Position numbers and translations under genes: made by a program. From NCBI GenBank assembly GCA_033764875.1, contig JANRIO010000124.1:1-64000 (forward strand): a stretch of DNA of 64,000 nt. Reading direction: 5' to 3'. The DNA comes from AWTP1-13 sp033764875 (GTDB lineage Bacteria > Pseudomonadota > Alphaproteobacteria > Rhizobiales > Hyphomicrobiaceae). Below, piece after piece: positions 35,015 to 46,500 of this stretch. The notes beneath the pieces were generated by a model. It worked only from the letters and a program-made list of their open reading frames with translations, did no database searches and was not told the origin of the DNA. Numbering within the stretch: position 1 is the first letter of the stretch; every line of letters starts with the position of its first letter.

Positions 35015-37222
35015 ATGTCCTACGATGTTGTGCGCAAGCTGATTCGAACCGTTGGCGGCATACTGGCGCTGACCATCGGGCTCGTCGTCCCTGCCGCCTT
35101 CGGCATGCTGGACTACGTCAGCCTTGTCGGCGCCACGCGCGCCGAGGCGGACTTTCACGCCCAGTATCTGGGCCGCCTGGTCGAGAGCGGCAACTTCCGG
35201 TATTCCGCCGAAGGCCTGCAGGGCACCATCGCCGCCATCGCCGCGACGTCCGAGACCACCGCCCACGTGCGCCTCGTTGACGAGAATGGCACCCCCCTCC
35301 TCGAATGGGGGCCCAGCCTGAGCGGCAACCTCGTCAAGGCCCGCAGCGTCGTGACCCTTGCCGGCGAGCCGGTCGGCTACGTGGAGGTCGAGAACAACGT
35401 CGCGAGCGTGCTCGACTCTCTGATCTTCCTCTCCCTGATCGGCTGCGCGCTCGGTGGGCTCGCCTACCTTGCCATGACCAAGCTGCCGGCCCAGGCGCTT
35501 GACGACGCCTCGCGCCAGATCGCCGAGCACCAGCATCGCCTCGCCGACAAGAACGCCCAGCTCGACGCGGCGCTCACCAACATGGTGCAGGGCGTGTGCC
35601 TCTACGATGCCGACCAGCGCATCATGGTGGCCAACCGGCGCTACGCCGAGATCTACGGTCTCGATGAGAGGATCCTTGCCCCCGGCACCAGCTTGCGCCA
35701 GGTGCTCGAGGCGCGCGTGCGCAACAACGTCTATACCGAGTACGAGGCGCGCGAGATGGTCGAGCTCGGCATCGCCAAGTTCGGCGAGCACGTCTCCGAG
35801 ATCATCGTCCTGCAGGACGGTCGCCACATCTCGGTCCTGCGGCGCCCCTTGCCGAACGGCGGCCTCATTACCACCCATGAGGACGTTACGGACCGCAAGA
35901 AGGCTGACGCGCAGATCGCGCACATGGCCAAGCACGACACGCTGACCGGGCTGCCCAACCGGCTGTTCCTGCGCGAGCGGCTCGAGCGCGCGACGCGCTG
36001 CGTGGGCGAGGGCCACGCGCTGGCCGTGCATTGCCTCGACCTCGATCGCTTCAAGACCGTCAACGACACGCTGGGCCACCCGATGGGAGACGCTCTCCTG
36101 TGCGAGGTCTCGGCCCGGCTGCAGGCTTGCATCCGCGGCACCGATTCGGTGGCGCGGCTGGGCGGTGACGAGTTTGCGGTCGTGCAGGCCGGCATTGCCG
36201 ACCCGGGCCAGGCCGCGGCGCTGGCCGAGCGTCTCATCGCCGTGCTGTCCGAGCCGTTCGAGATCAACGGGCACCGCATCGTCATCGGCGCCAGCGTCGG
36301 CATCGCCGTTGCCACCTTGCAGGGCGCCGACGGGGAGCTGCTGCTCAAGAACGCCGACCTCGCCCTGTACTGCTCCAAGAGCGAGGGCCGCGGCCGCTAT
36401 CGCTTCTTCGAGGCCGAGATGGATGCGCGCATCCAGGCCCGCCGCGTTCTCGAGTTCGACCTGTCGAACGCGCTCGCGCTCGAGCAGTTCGAGTTGTATT
36501 ATCAGCCCCTTGTCGACCTCAAGTCGAACCGCGTCGTGGCCATGGAGGCGCTGCTGCGCTGGAGGCACCCCGTCCGCGGCTTCATCTCGCCCATGGAGTT
36601 CATCCCGATCGCCGAGGAGATCGGGATGATCGAGAGCATCGGCCTCTGGGTGCTGCGCCAGGCCTGCCTCGAGGCCGCCAAATGGCCGGACGAGGTCGGC
36701 GTCTCGGTGAACCTGTCGCCGCATCAGTTCAAGAGCGGGACGCTGGCGTTCGATGTGGCCGCTGCCCTGGCCACGTCGGGCCTGCCTGCGAGCCGCCTCG
36801 AGCTCGAGATCACGGAATCGGCCCTGATGCAGAACACCGAGACGACGCTCGCCACGCTGGCCAAGATCCGCGACCTCGGCGTCAAGGTCGCCATGGACGA
36901 CTTCGGCACGGGCTACTCGAGCCTCAGCTATCTGCACGCCTTCCCGTTCGACAAGATCAAGATCGACAAGTGCTTCGTGCAGAACCTCTCCGACAAGCCC
37001 GACTCCGGCCACATACTGCGCGCCGTCGTGGGCCTCGGCACCAGCCTGCGCATGATCACCACGGCCGAGGGGGTCGAGACCGAGGCGCAGCTCCTGCAGC
37101 TGCGCGAGGAAGGCTGCACCCAGGTGCAGGGCTACTACTTCAGCCCGCCGCGGCCGGCTGACGAGGTCGACGCGCTCCTCGCCCGCATCAACGCGGGCGG
37201 CGTGGGCACGCGCGCCGCGTGA
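35015..37222 (+). CDS. Membrane-anchored PAS-GGDEF-EAL cyclic-di-GMP enzyme
   Basis: A 735-residue protein. TM1 is at about 12-37, a periplasmic segment of ~90 residues follows (with GNFRYSAEGLQGTIAAIAA), and TM2 lies near 131-155. A PAS-7-like domain (LDAALTNMVQGVCLYDADQRIMVANRRYAEIYGL) precedes GGDEF, with the motif LGGDEF at 382-387, and EAL, with the EAL triplet at 511-513 and DDFGTGYSSL, ITESALM and KIDKCFV, all catalytic residues apparently present. Both synthesis and hydrolysis of c-di-GMP are possible; which dominates cannot be read. The gene is alone, behind an AT-rich leader with a start-proximal hairpin. Confidence 0.95.
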   Translation: MSYDVVRKLIRTVGGILALTIGLVVPAAFGMLDYVSLVGATRAEADFHAQYLGRLVESGNFRYSAEGLQGTIAAIAATSETTAHVRLVDENGTPLLEWGPSLSGNLVKARSVVTLAGEPVGYVEVENNVASVLDSLIFLSLIGCALGGLAYLAMTKLPAQALDDASRQIAEHQHRLADKNAQLDAALTNMVQGVCLYDADQRIMVANRRYAEIYGLDERILAPGTSLRQVLEARVRNNVYTEYEAREMVELGIAKFGEHVSEIIVLQDGRHISVLRRPLPNGGLITTHEDVTDRKKADAQIAHMAKHDTLTGLPNRLFLRERLERATRCVGEGHALAVHCLDLDRFKTVNDTLGHPMGDALLCEVSARLQACIRGTDSVARLGGDEFAVVQAGIADPGQAAALAERLIAVLSEPFEINGHRIVIGASVGIAVATLQGADGELLLKNADLALYCSKSEGRGRYRFFEAEMDARIQARRVLEFDLSNALALEQFELYYQPLVDLKSNRVVAMEALLRWRHPVRGFISPMEFIPIAEEIGMIESIGLWVLRQACLEAAKWPDEVGVSVNLSPHQFKSGTLAFDVAAALATSGLPASRLELEITESALMQNTETTLATLAKIRDLGVKVAMDDFGTGYSSLSYLHAFPFDKIKIDKCFVQNLSDKPDSGHILRAVVGLGTSLRMITTAEGVETEAQLLQLREEGCTQVQGYYFSPPRPADEVDALLARINAGGVGTRAA

Positions 37223-37223
37223 G

Positions 37224-39263
<2,040 letters not shown>

Positions 39264-39402
39264 GGACTTTGCACCTTCCTCTGGCTCGCTGGGCTGAACG
39301 TGGCGGGCATCGATGCTACAAACGCCGGGACGGCGAAATCGATTGAGCGCGATCCGCCGTTGCCCTCCGCCTCCTGCTTAGCACGCCCACGGCCCCGCCC
39401 GG

Positions 39403-40755
39403 ATGACCAGACAGGACACCATCTTCGCGCTCGCCACGCCACCTGGCCGCAGCGCGCTCGGCGTGATCCGCGTCTCGGGGCCGGCGGCCAAGGCGGTTCT
39501 GCACGCGGTAGCTGGCGGCGTACCTCCGCCGCGCGAGGCAGCGCTCAAGCGTCTGCGCGATCCGGCCACCGGCGAGATGCTCGACGAGGCGCTGGTGCTC
39601 TGGTTTCCCGCCCCCGCCAGCGAGACGGGCGAGGATATTGCGGAGCTGCAGGTGCACGGCAGCCGGGCCGTCATCGGCGGTCTGTCTGAGGCGCTGGCGG
39701 CGCTGCCGGGCGTGCGGCTGGCCGAGCCCGGCGAGTTTGCGCGTCGCGCCTTCTACAACGGCAAGCTCGATCTGACGGCGGCGGAGGGCCTGGCCGATCT
39801 GATCGACGCCGAGACGCAGGCCCAGCGCCGCCAGGCCCTGCTGCAGTCCTCCGGCGCCCTCGGCCGCCTCTATGACGGCTGGCGCGCGGCCATTCTCGAG
39901 GCGATGGCTCTGGTCGAGGCCGGCATCGACTTTTCCGACGAGGGCGACACCGCAGCCGCGACCTACGCGAGCGCCTGCCAGCTCGTCGAGACAGGCGTGC
40001 TGCCGGCGCTGCGCGCCCACCTCGACGACGGCCGCAGGGGCGAGATTGTGCGCAACGGCTTTCGCGTCGTCATCGCGGGCCCCCCGAATGCTGGCAAGTC
40101 AAGTCTGATCAACGCCCTTGCCCGGCGTGATGTCGCCATCGTCTCCCCCGAGGCCGGCACCACCCGCGACGTCATCGAGGTCGCGCTCGACCTCGGCGGC
40201 ATGCCCGTGATCGTCAGCGACACCGCCGGCATCCGCGATGCGACGGGCCTCGTGGAGCAGGAGGGCATCCGCCGCACCTTTGCCCGCGCCGGCGAGGCCG
40301 AGCTGGTGCTGTGGCTGATCGACGGCGCCGATCCCGAGCCCGCCGGCACAGCCCTGCCCGCGCCCCTGCAGGGCCTGCCCGTCATCCGCGTGCTCAGCAA
40401 GAGCGACCTGGTCCACGCGGCCGCCGATGCTGCGGGCAGCCGCCACGACGCCGAGCTCGCCGTCTCGTCCACCACCGGTGCCGGCCTGCCGGAGCTGGTC
40501 GGCGCCATCGCCGAGCGGGTCCAGGGCGACATGCCGGCCCCCGACGCGCCGGCCATCACGCAGGCCCGCCATCGCCGCCATCTGGAGCAGGTGCTGGCGT
40601 CGCTCGAGGCTTTTCTCGCCGGTGGCGCGCGCCATCCGGAGTTGCGGGCGGAGGAGCTGCGGCAGGCCGCGGCCGAGATCGGCGCCATCACCGGCAGGAT
40701 CGGCGCCGAGGATGTGCTCGACCGCATCTTCAGCCGCTTCTGCATCGGCAAGTGA
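39403..40755 (+). CDS. mnmE: tRNA modification GTPase MnmE
   Basis: A 450-residue protein. The N-terminal tetrahydrofolate-binding domain has DTIFALATPPGRSALGVIRVSGP; the helical domain encloses a G domain with GPPNAGKSSLINAL (G1), EAGTTRDVIEV (G2) and VSDTAGIRD (G3); the C-terminus ends FCIGK, with the conserved catalytic-site Cys. With MnmG it makes the 5-substituted wobble uridine of tRNAs. Relatives normally have mnmG directly downstream; here mnmG lies 8 kb away in the opposite orientation. Confidence 0.96.
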   Translation: MTRQDTIFALATPPGRSALGVIRVSGPAAKAVLHAVAGGVPPPREAALKRLRDPATGEMLDEALVLWFPAPASETGEDIAELQVHGSRAVIGGLSEALAALPGVRLAEPGEFARRAFYNGKLDLTAAEGLADLIDAETQAQRRQALLQSSGALGRLYDGWRAAILEAMALVEAGIDFSDEGDTAAATYASACQLVETGVLPALRAHLDDGRRGEIVRNGFRVVIAGPPNAGKSSLINALARRDVAIVSPEAGTTRDVIEVALDLGGMPVIVSDTAGIRDATGLVEQEGIRRTFARAGEAELVLWLIDGADPEPAGTALPAPLQGLPVIRVLSKSDLVHAAADAAGSRHDAELAVSSTTGAGLPELVGAIAERVQGDMPAPDAPAITQARHRRHLEQVLASLEAFLAGGARHPELRAEELRQAAAEIGAITGRIGAEDVLDRIFSRFCIGK

Positions 40756-40771
40756 CCGCCGTCCGCGCCCC

Positions 40772-40788
40772 GAGTCCGAATCTGATTC
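40772..40788. promoter_or_regulatory. Three tandem GANTC (CcrM) sites at exact 6-bp spacing
   Basis: GAGTC at 40772, GAATC at 40778 and GATTC at 40784 follow one another with one base between each, within the mnmE to adenosine kinase spacer and 68 bp before a parS. CcrM methylates GANTC in this class, and GcrA-type promoters read that state. Confidence 0.55.
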
Positions 40789-40855
40789 TCGCTCAATGAT
40801 TTACCCGCCACGGCCAGTAGGGGATGAGCGCCGGCGCCGAAGGGGGCCGGCTAAG

Positions 40856-40871
40856 TGTTTCACGTGAAACA
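40856..40871. other. parS: parS centromere site
   Basis: A perfect 16-bp palindrome TGTTTCACGTGAAACA, the consensus chromosomal parS bound by ParB. It lies in the spacer between mnmE and the adenosine kinase gene, about 10 kb from the candidate origin. A second copy is at 47166-47181. Confidence 0.95.
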
Positions 40872-40988
40872 GATTCTTATGCAACCTCAAGCGCCCGGAG
40901 CTGACACTCGACCGCTCCCGGCACGGCCACTATAAGTCGCGAGGTCGAGCCACTCCTTTTCTCCCCCTCCGATCCGGAAATCTGAGCC

Positions 40989-41981
40989 ATGAATGAGCAT
41001 GACGTCGTCGGCATCGGAAACGCCATTGTCGACATCATCGGCCGCTGCGACGAGGCCTTTCTTGCCAAGCACGCCTGCGTGAAAGGGAGCATGCGCCTCG
41101 TCGACGAGCCGGCCATGCTGGCGCTCTACGACAGCATGGGGCCTGGAACGGAGATCTCCGGCGGCTCGGTTGCCAACACCATGGCCGGGATTGCCTCGCT
41201 TGGCGGCCGCGCCGGCTTCATTGGCAAGACGGCGAGCGACCAGGTGGGCGCCATCTTCGGCCACGACATTCGCGCCGCCGGCGTCACCTTCACCACCAGG
41301 CCGGCTGCGGCCGGCAGCGCGCCCACCGGCCGCTGCCTGATCCTGGTGACGCCCGATGGACAGCGCACCATGAACACCTTTCTCGGCGTCAGCCCGGAGC
41401 TCGACCACGGCGAGGTGGACGAGGCCCTGATCAAGTCGGCCCGCATCGTCTATCTCGAGGGCTACCTGTTCGACCGGCCGGAGGCCAAGGCCGCTTTCCG
41501 CCAGGCCGCCGCCATCGCCGCCAAGGCCGGCCGCCAGGTGGCGCTGAGCCTGTCGGACAGCTTCTGCGTCGACCGGCACCGGCCCGAGTTCCTGTCCCTC
41601 ATCAAGGACAGCGTCGACATCCTTTTTGCCAACGAGGCCGAGATCACCTCGCTCTACGAGACGACCTCCTTTGACGAGGCGGCGCGGCGCGCGGCGGCCG
41701 ATACCAGGCTCGCCGCCCTGACCCGCTCCGAGAAGGGCAGCGTCATCCTGAGCGAGGGCCGCGCCATCGAGATCGCCTGCGTGCCGGTGCCCAAGGTCGT
41801 CGACACCACGGGCGCCGGCGATCTCTACGCGGCGGGCTTTCTCTACGGCGTCGCGACGGGGCTCCCGCTCGATACGGCCGGCCGGCTCGGAAGCCTCGCT
41901 GCCGGCGAGATCATCTCCCACATCGGCGCCCGTCCCGAGATCAAGCTCGCCGACCTTGCCCGCGCCAAGGGCCTGCTCTGA
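40989..41981 (+). CDS. Adenosine kinase-like PfkB sugar kinase
   Basis: A 330-residue ribokinase-fold enzyme. It starts HDVVGIGNAIVDIIGRCDEAFL and has SGGSVANTMAGIASLGGRAGFIGKTASDQVG, the ribokinase signature 1 region, and VPKVVDTTGAGDLYAAGFLYG, signature 2 with the catalytic Asp in the GAGD anion hole. The N-terminal spacing matches alphaproteobacterial adenosine kinases, which make AMP from adenosine, but other nucleoside or sugar substrates are possible. It is convergent with coaA; a hairpin lies between them. Confidence 0.9.
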   Translation: MNEHDVVGIGNAIVDIIGRCDEAFLAKHACVKGSMRLVDEPAMLALYDSMGPGTEISGGSVANTMAGIASLGGRAGFIGKTASDQVGAIFGHDIRAAGVTFTTRPAAAGSAPTGRCLILVTPDGQRTMNTFLGVSPELDHGEVDEALIKSARIVYLEGYLFDRPEAKAAFRQAAAIAAKAGRQVALSLSDSFCVDRHRPEFLSLIKDSVDILFANEAEITSLYETTSFDEAARRAAADTRLAALTRSEKGSVILSEGRAIEIACVPVPKVVDTTGAGDLYAAGFLYGVATGLPLDTAGRLGSLAAGEIISHIGARPEIKLADLARAKGLL

Positions 41982-42009
41982 TTTCATCTGACCGCTCACT
42001 GCTCTGCAT

Positions 42010-42044
42010 CCCCGGAAGTCGAGCGCAAGCGCGACCGTCCGGGG
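42010..42044. terminator. Long hairpin in the convergent adenosine kinase/coaA gap
   Basis: CCCCGGA (42010-42016) pairs with TCCGGGG (42038-42044), and the inside adds a further stem GCGC-AA-GCGC with flanking GTCG/CGAC pairs. No T-run follows in either direction, so it may be a bidirectional stabiliser or Rho-assisted stop, not a classical terminator. Confidence 0.4.
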
Positions 42045-42140
42045 TCTTGCCGCACAGAGCTCTATCTCTGCCGGGCAAGGTCCCGGGCAGGCGCTGCGCG
42101 CCTTGCGGGAGCGCAATTGATGGGTTCGCGCTGGACGTCC

Positions 42141-43145
42141 TCAGATCCGCCTGAGCGCCACGCTGTCGACGGCGTGGCCGATGCCCTTGCGCAGGATCAC
42201 GCGCGCCCGCTGCCGCGTCGGCAGGATGTTCTCGTTGAGGTTCTTCTCGTTGATCGCCTTCCAGATCTCGAGCGCCTTGTTGCGCGCCTCCTCGTCGGTG
42301 AGCGAGGCGTAGCGGTGGAAGTAGGCGGCCGGATCGCGGAACGCGGTCTGGCGCAGGCGCAGGAAGCGCGTGACGTACCACTCCTCGATCATCTTGGGGT
42401 CGGCATCGATGTAGATCGAGGTGTTGAAGAAGTCCGAGACGAACGGGATGCCCTCGCCGTCCCTGGGCAGCCGCGCCGGCTGCAACACGTTGAGGCCCTC
42501 GACGATCAGCACGTCCGGCCTGTCGACGGTGACGAGCTGTCCGGGGATGATGTCATACTGGAAGTGCGAGTAGACCGGCGCCTTCACGTTCTCGCGCCCC
42601 GACTTCACGTCGTGCAGGAAGTTGAGCAGCCGCGTGGTGTCGAAGCTCTCCGGGAAGCCCTTGCGGTCCATGATGCCCCGCCGCTCGAGCTCTGCGTTGG
42701 GCAGCAGGAAGCCGTCCGTGGTGATCAGGTCGACGCGCGGATGATCCGGCCAGCGCGCCAGCAGCGCGCGCAGCACGCGCGCCGTCGTGCTCTTGCCGAC
42801 GGCGACGGAGCCGGCGACGCCGATGATGTAGGGCACCCGCCGGTCCTTGCGGCCGAGGAAGCGGTTGGTGGCGAGATGCAGCTCCTGCGAGGCGGCGACA
42901 TGCAGGTTCAGGAGGCGCGACAGCGGCAGGTAGATCTCCTCCACCTCGCTGATCGACAGCTCCTCCATGATGCCCGAGAGCTGCTCGAGATCGCGCGGCA
43001 CCAGCGTCATCGGCGTGTCGGCGCGCAGCTTCGCCCACTCCGCGCGGCTGAAGATCCGGTAGGGCGAGAACTGCAGGGCTGAGGGCAGGGTGAACAGCAT
43101 GGGCCTGGGATCGTCTTCGCTCGAGCTCTTTGCGGGCAGTGTCAT
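42141..43145 (-). CDS. coaA: Pantothenate kinase (type I)
   Basis: A 334-residue CoaA-type P-loop kinase. Key features are SPYRIFSRAEWAKLRADTPMTL, Walker A GVAGSVAVGKSTTARVL, VDLITTDGFLLPNAELERRGIMDRKGFPESFD and DVLIVEGLNVLQPA. It catalyses the first, feedback-regulated step of CoA synthesis. Its ATG overlaps the hisE stop in ATGA, so the start at 43145 is firm. The hisE-coaA pairing is common in Hyphomicrobiales. Confidence 0.96.
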   Translation of the reverse strand: MTLPAKSSSEDDPRPMLFTLPSALQFSPYRIFSRAEWAKLRADTPMTLVPRDLEQLSGIMEELSISEVEEIYLPLSRLLNLHVAASQELHLATNRFLGRKDRRVPYIIGVAGSVAVGKSTTARVLRALLARWPDHPRVDLITTDGFLLPNAELERRGIMDRKGFPESFDTTRLLNFLHDVKSGRENVKAPVYSHFQYDIIPGQLVTVDRPDVLIVEGLNVLQPARLPRDGEGIPFVSDFFNTSIYIDADPKMIEEWYVTRFLRLRQTAFRDPAAYFHRYASLTDEEARNKALEIWKAINEKNLNENILPTRQRARVILRKGIGHAVDSVALRRI

Positions 43146-43471
43146 TGCGGCTTGGCGTGTCGCTGGGCCTTTTCGACGAGGCCGGATGTGCCGGTTCGCG
43201 CCTCGAGCTCGCCCAGCACCTCGCCGAGCGTCACGCCCTTCAGCTCGAGCACGACGAGCAGGTGATAGAGCAGGTCCGCGGCCTCCTTCCTGAGCGCCAC
43301 CTTGTCGGAGCCGAGCGCCGCGATCACCGTCTCGACCGCCTCCTCGCCGAGCTTCTTGGCACAACGCTCGATGCCGGAGTCGAGAAGCTCGCGGGTGTAG
43401 GAGTTGGAGGCGCTTTCGGCGCGGCGCGAATGGATCAGCGCTGCGAGCCTGGTGAGCACGGTCTCGGTCAT
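43142..43471 (-). CDS. hisE: Phosphoribosyl-ATP pyrophosphatase
   Basis: A 109-residue all-helical MazG-like enzyme. The metal-binding motif is KKLGEEAVETVIAAL followed by EAADLLYHLLVVLE. It hydrolyses PRATP to PRAMP in histidine synthesis. The start MTETVLTRLAAL is selected as the family start. Relatives usually have hisF immediately upstream; here 217 bp of gene-free sequence and a small exported protein precede it, so this hisE is detached from the other his genes. Confidence 0.93.
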   Translation of the reverse strand: MTETVLTRLAALIHSRRAESASNSYTRELLDSGIERCAKKLGEEAVETVIAALGSDKVALRKEAADLLYHLLVVLELKGVTLGEVLGELEARTGTSGLVEKAQRHAKPQ

Positions 43472-43688
43472 GGGATGCTGCCACCCTGGGGGCCGCCTGG
43501 GGTCGGCCGTGTTGATGTCCGCGATGAGGCGCCGCGCTCGCGAGCGGTTGGCCAAGACAGTTGAGCCTGAGATCAGGGTCGCGAGCGCCAGTCCAACAAC
43601 GCCCCTCGCCGGCCGTCAAGCGACGAGATCAAATCTTGCAGTCAGGGTTGCCGACGCCATGTTGCCGTCGCCGGGCCGTCGGCGGGGC

Positions 43689-44072
43689 CTACCGCGCTGG
43701 CGCCCCCTGGGCGTTGAATCGGACCGCCGCCTTGGCCACGCAGAAGGCGGCCATCGAGCGGTACATGGTGCCGTCCAGCCGCTCGTAGCGGGCATGGCAG
43801 GCGCTCTGCTCGCGCTCGAAGGCGCTCCTGAGGCGGGGCGGGATGCCGGGCGCGCACCGTTCGACGACGGCCGCCCCGGTCTGGACGTCGGCGCTCGAGC
43901 CGAAGGCGCAGGCTTCCATCATCTGGTAGGCGGCCCCGCAGCCGGGTGCACCGGCGATGGCGCGTACCACGGCATCGAGCTGCGCCGGGCTGCTGGCCGG
44001 GCACGCCGTCGCCGCCCACGCCCCCTGGCAGACGGGTGCGAGCACGGTGCAGGCCAGGGCGAGGCGGCGCAT
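43689..44072 (-). CDS. Small exported Cys-containing hypothetical protein
   Basis: A 127-residue protein with signal peptide MRRLALACTVLAPVCQGAWA. The mature part has five Cys (ATACPASS, PGCGAAYQMMEACAFGSS, ERCAPG, QSACHARY, AFCVAKA order, one further at the end), suggesting disulfide bonds in the periplasm. No family recognised. It lies next to another small exported protein on the same strand, with about 80 bp between them. Confidence 0.6.
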   Translation of the reverse strand: MRRLALACTVLAPVCQGAWAATACPASSPAQLDAVVRAIAGAPGCGAAYQMMEACAFGSSADVQTGAAVVERCAPGIPPRLRSAFEREQSACHARYERLDGTMYRSMAAFCVAKAAVRFNAQGAPAR

Positions 44073-44155
44073 GGGCGGCTCCTGAATGGAAGCCGTCGAG
44101 CATGCGGCGTGCGGCCTGACCGGCGCATGAATAGCGCGGGCATCTGCGCTGCGGA

Positions 44156-44581
44156 TCAGGGTCCGCCCTTGCCGGGCCCCTTCTCCCCGCCGCCCTTGGT
44201 GCGGGCGGTCTCGTGGCGGGTTTGGCCCGTGGCCGGCAACGGCGCGGGCGGCGGATGCAGCAGGCCGGCGATCCGGCTGCCGGCCGGGCCATACCAGGCC
44301 GTCAGCTGCTCGCACAGCTTCTGCTCCGCCTTGCGGCTTGCGTTCGCCTCGGCAAGGAGCTTGCTCGAGAAGCCCTTCATGTACTGCTCGGAGAAGCGCG
44401 CCTGCGCTTTCGCCTTCGCCTGCTCGACCAGCTCGCGGGTCCTGGCCGAGCTTCTGAGCTCGCAGGTCTTGACGGCCCAATCGATAAGGGCCGCGGTCTC
44501 GCCGGTGAAGACCTCCGTCCCAGCGGCCGGGCCGGCGATCAGCATCGGGAGGAGGCAGAGGAAGGGTACGCGCATAGCCAT
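44156..44581 (-). CDS. Small exported hypothetical protein with helical core
   Basis: A 141-residue protein with signal peptide MAMRVPFLCLLPMLIAGPAAG (an ATG two codons later is equally good). The mature domain (TGETAALIDWAVKTCELRSSARTRELVEQAKAKAQARFSEQYMKGF) is helical with two Cys, followed by a disordered Pro/Gly/Lys-rich tail. No family recognised. Located between the parB terminator and the other small exported gene. Confidence 0.6.
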   Translation of the reverse strand: MAMRVPFLCLLPMLIAGPAAGTEVFTGETAALIDWAVKTCELRSSARTRELVEQAKAKAQARFSEQYMKGFSSKLLAEANASRKAEQKLCEQLTAWYGPAGSRIAGLLHPPPAPLPATGQTRHETARTKGGGEKGPGKGGP

Positions 44582-44657
44582 CGGTTTCGCTGGGTCTCGC
44601 GCGGCAAACGCGTGCCGGATGGCGAAACCGTCGCGGCCCTTGGCCGCCCGAGGCACG

Positions 44658-44689
44658 AAAAAGGGCCGGAGCGGCGCTGCGCCCGGCCC
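44658..44689 (-). terminator. Intrinsic terminator of the rsmG-parA-parB operon
   Basis: On the minus strand GGGCCGG and CCGGCCC (plus coordinates 44663-44669 and 44683-44689) form a 7-bp stem followed by TTTTT (A-run at 44658-44662). It is 25 bp after the parB stop. Confidence 0.8.
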
Positions 44690-44713
44690 TTCAAGAACGT
44701 TGTGAGCTTCCGG

Positions 44714-45607
<894 letters not shown>

Positions 45608-45654
45608 TCGACGGTTCCGTTCTTGTCAGTCAATTCGGAGGTGGGGCGTGCAGC

Positions 45655-46500
45655 TCAGGCCGCGCGGGGCTGCTGCCGCTCCCGCTCGATGATCTCGGCC
45701 GCCAGGCGGATGTAGGCCTGGCTGCCCGGGCAGTCGTAGTCGTAGAGCAGGATCGGCTTGCCGTGCGAGGGCGCCTCGGCCACGCGGATATTGCGCGGGA
45801 TCATGGTCTCGTAGACCTTGGGCCCGAAGAAGGCGCGCACCTCCGCCGCGACTTCCTTCGACAGGCTCACGCGCGCGTCGTGCATGGTCAGCACCACGCC
45901 CTGGATCTCGAGGCCCGGGTTCAGCGAGCCCTTGATCTGGTCGATGGTCTCCTTGAGCTGCGAGATGCCTTCCAGCGCGAAGAACTCGCACTGCACCGGC
46001 ACCAGCACCGCGCTGGCCCCGACCATGGCGTTGAGGGTGAGCAGGTTGAGCGACGGCGGGCAGTCGATGAGCACGTACTTGAACGGTGCAACGCCCAAGG
46101 CGGCGAGCTCCGAGGGCAGCCGGCCGAGCTCGTCGCGCAGCCGGTAGGGGCGGTCGCCCCGCTCCATCAGCTCAGCCTCGAGGCCGACAAGGTCGGCGTT
46201 CGCGGGTACGATGGAGAGGTTCGGCACCAGCGTCTGCACCGCGGCCTTGGCGATGCTGGTCGTGCCGGAGAGCACGTCGAACATGGTCTGGCCGCGGGCC
46301 TCGATCGAGACGCCGACCCCCGTCGAGGCATTGCCCTGCGGATCGATGTCGAGGATCAGCACCCGCTCCCCGACGGCGGCGAGCGCCGTGCCGAGGTTGA
46401 TGGCCGTGGTCGTCTTGCCCACGCCGCCCTTCTGGTTGGCGACTGCGAGAACGCGGGGCCCGGCGGCCCCTGAAGTCGTGCCGGTCGTCATGCCAGTCAC
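45655..46500 (-). CDS. parA: Chromosome-partitioning ATPase ParA
   Basis: A 281-residue deviant Walker A ATPase: VLAVANQKGGVGKTTTAINLGTALA, then LILDIDPQGNASTGVG and YVLIDCPPSLNLLTLNAMV. It forms a DNA-bound gradient that pulls ParB-parS. A GTG at 46500 overlaps the rsmG stop (GTGA); an ATG at 46491 is an alternative start. The gene is cotranscribed with parB, 47 bp downstream. Confidence 0.96.
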   Translation of the reverse strand: MTGMTTGTTSGAAGPRVLAVANQKGGVGKTTTAINLGTALAAVGERVLILDIDPQGNASTGVGVSIEARGQTMFDVLSGTTSIAKAAVQTLVPNLSIVPANADLVGLEAELMERGDRPYRLRDELGRLPSELAALGVAPFKYVLIDCPPSLNLLTLNAMVGASAVLVPVQCEFFALEGISQLKETIDQIKGSLNPGLEIQGVVLTMHDARVSLSKEVAAEVRAFFGPKVYETMIPRNIRVAEAPSHGKPILLYDYDCPGSQAYIRLAAEIIERERQQPRAA

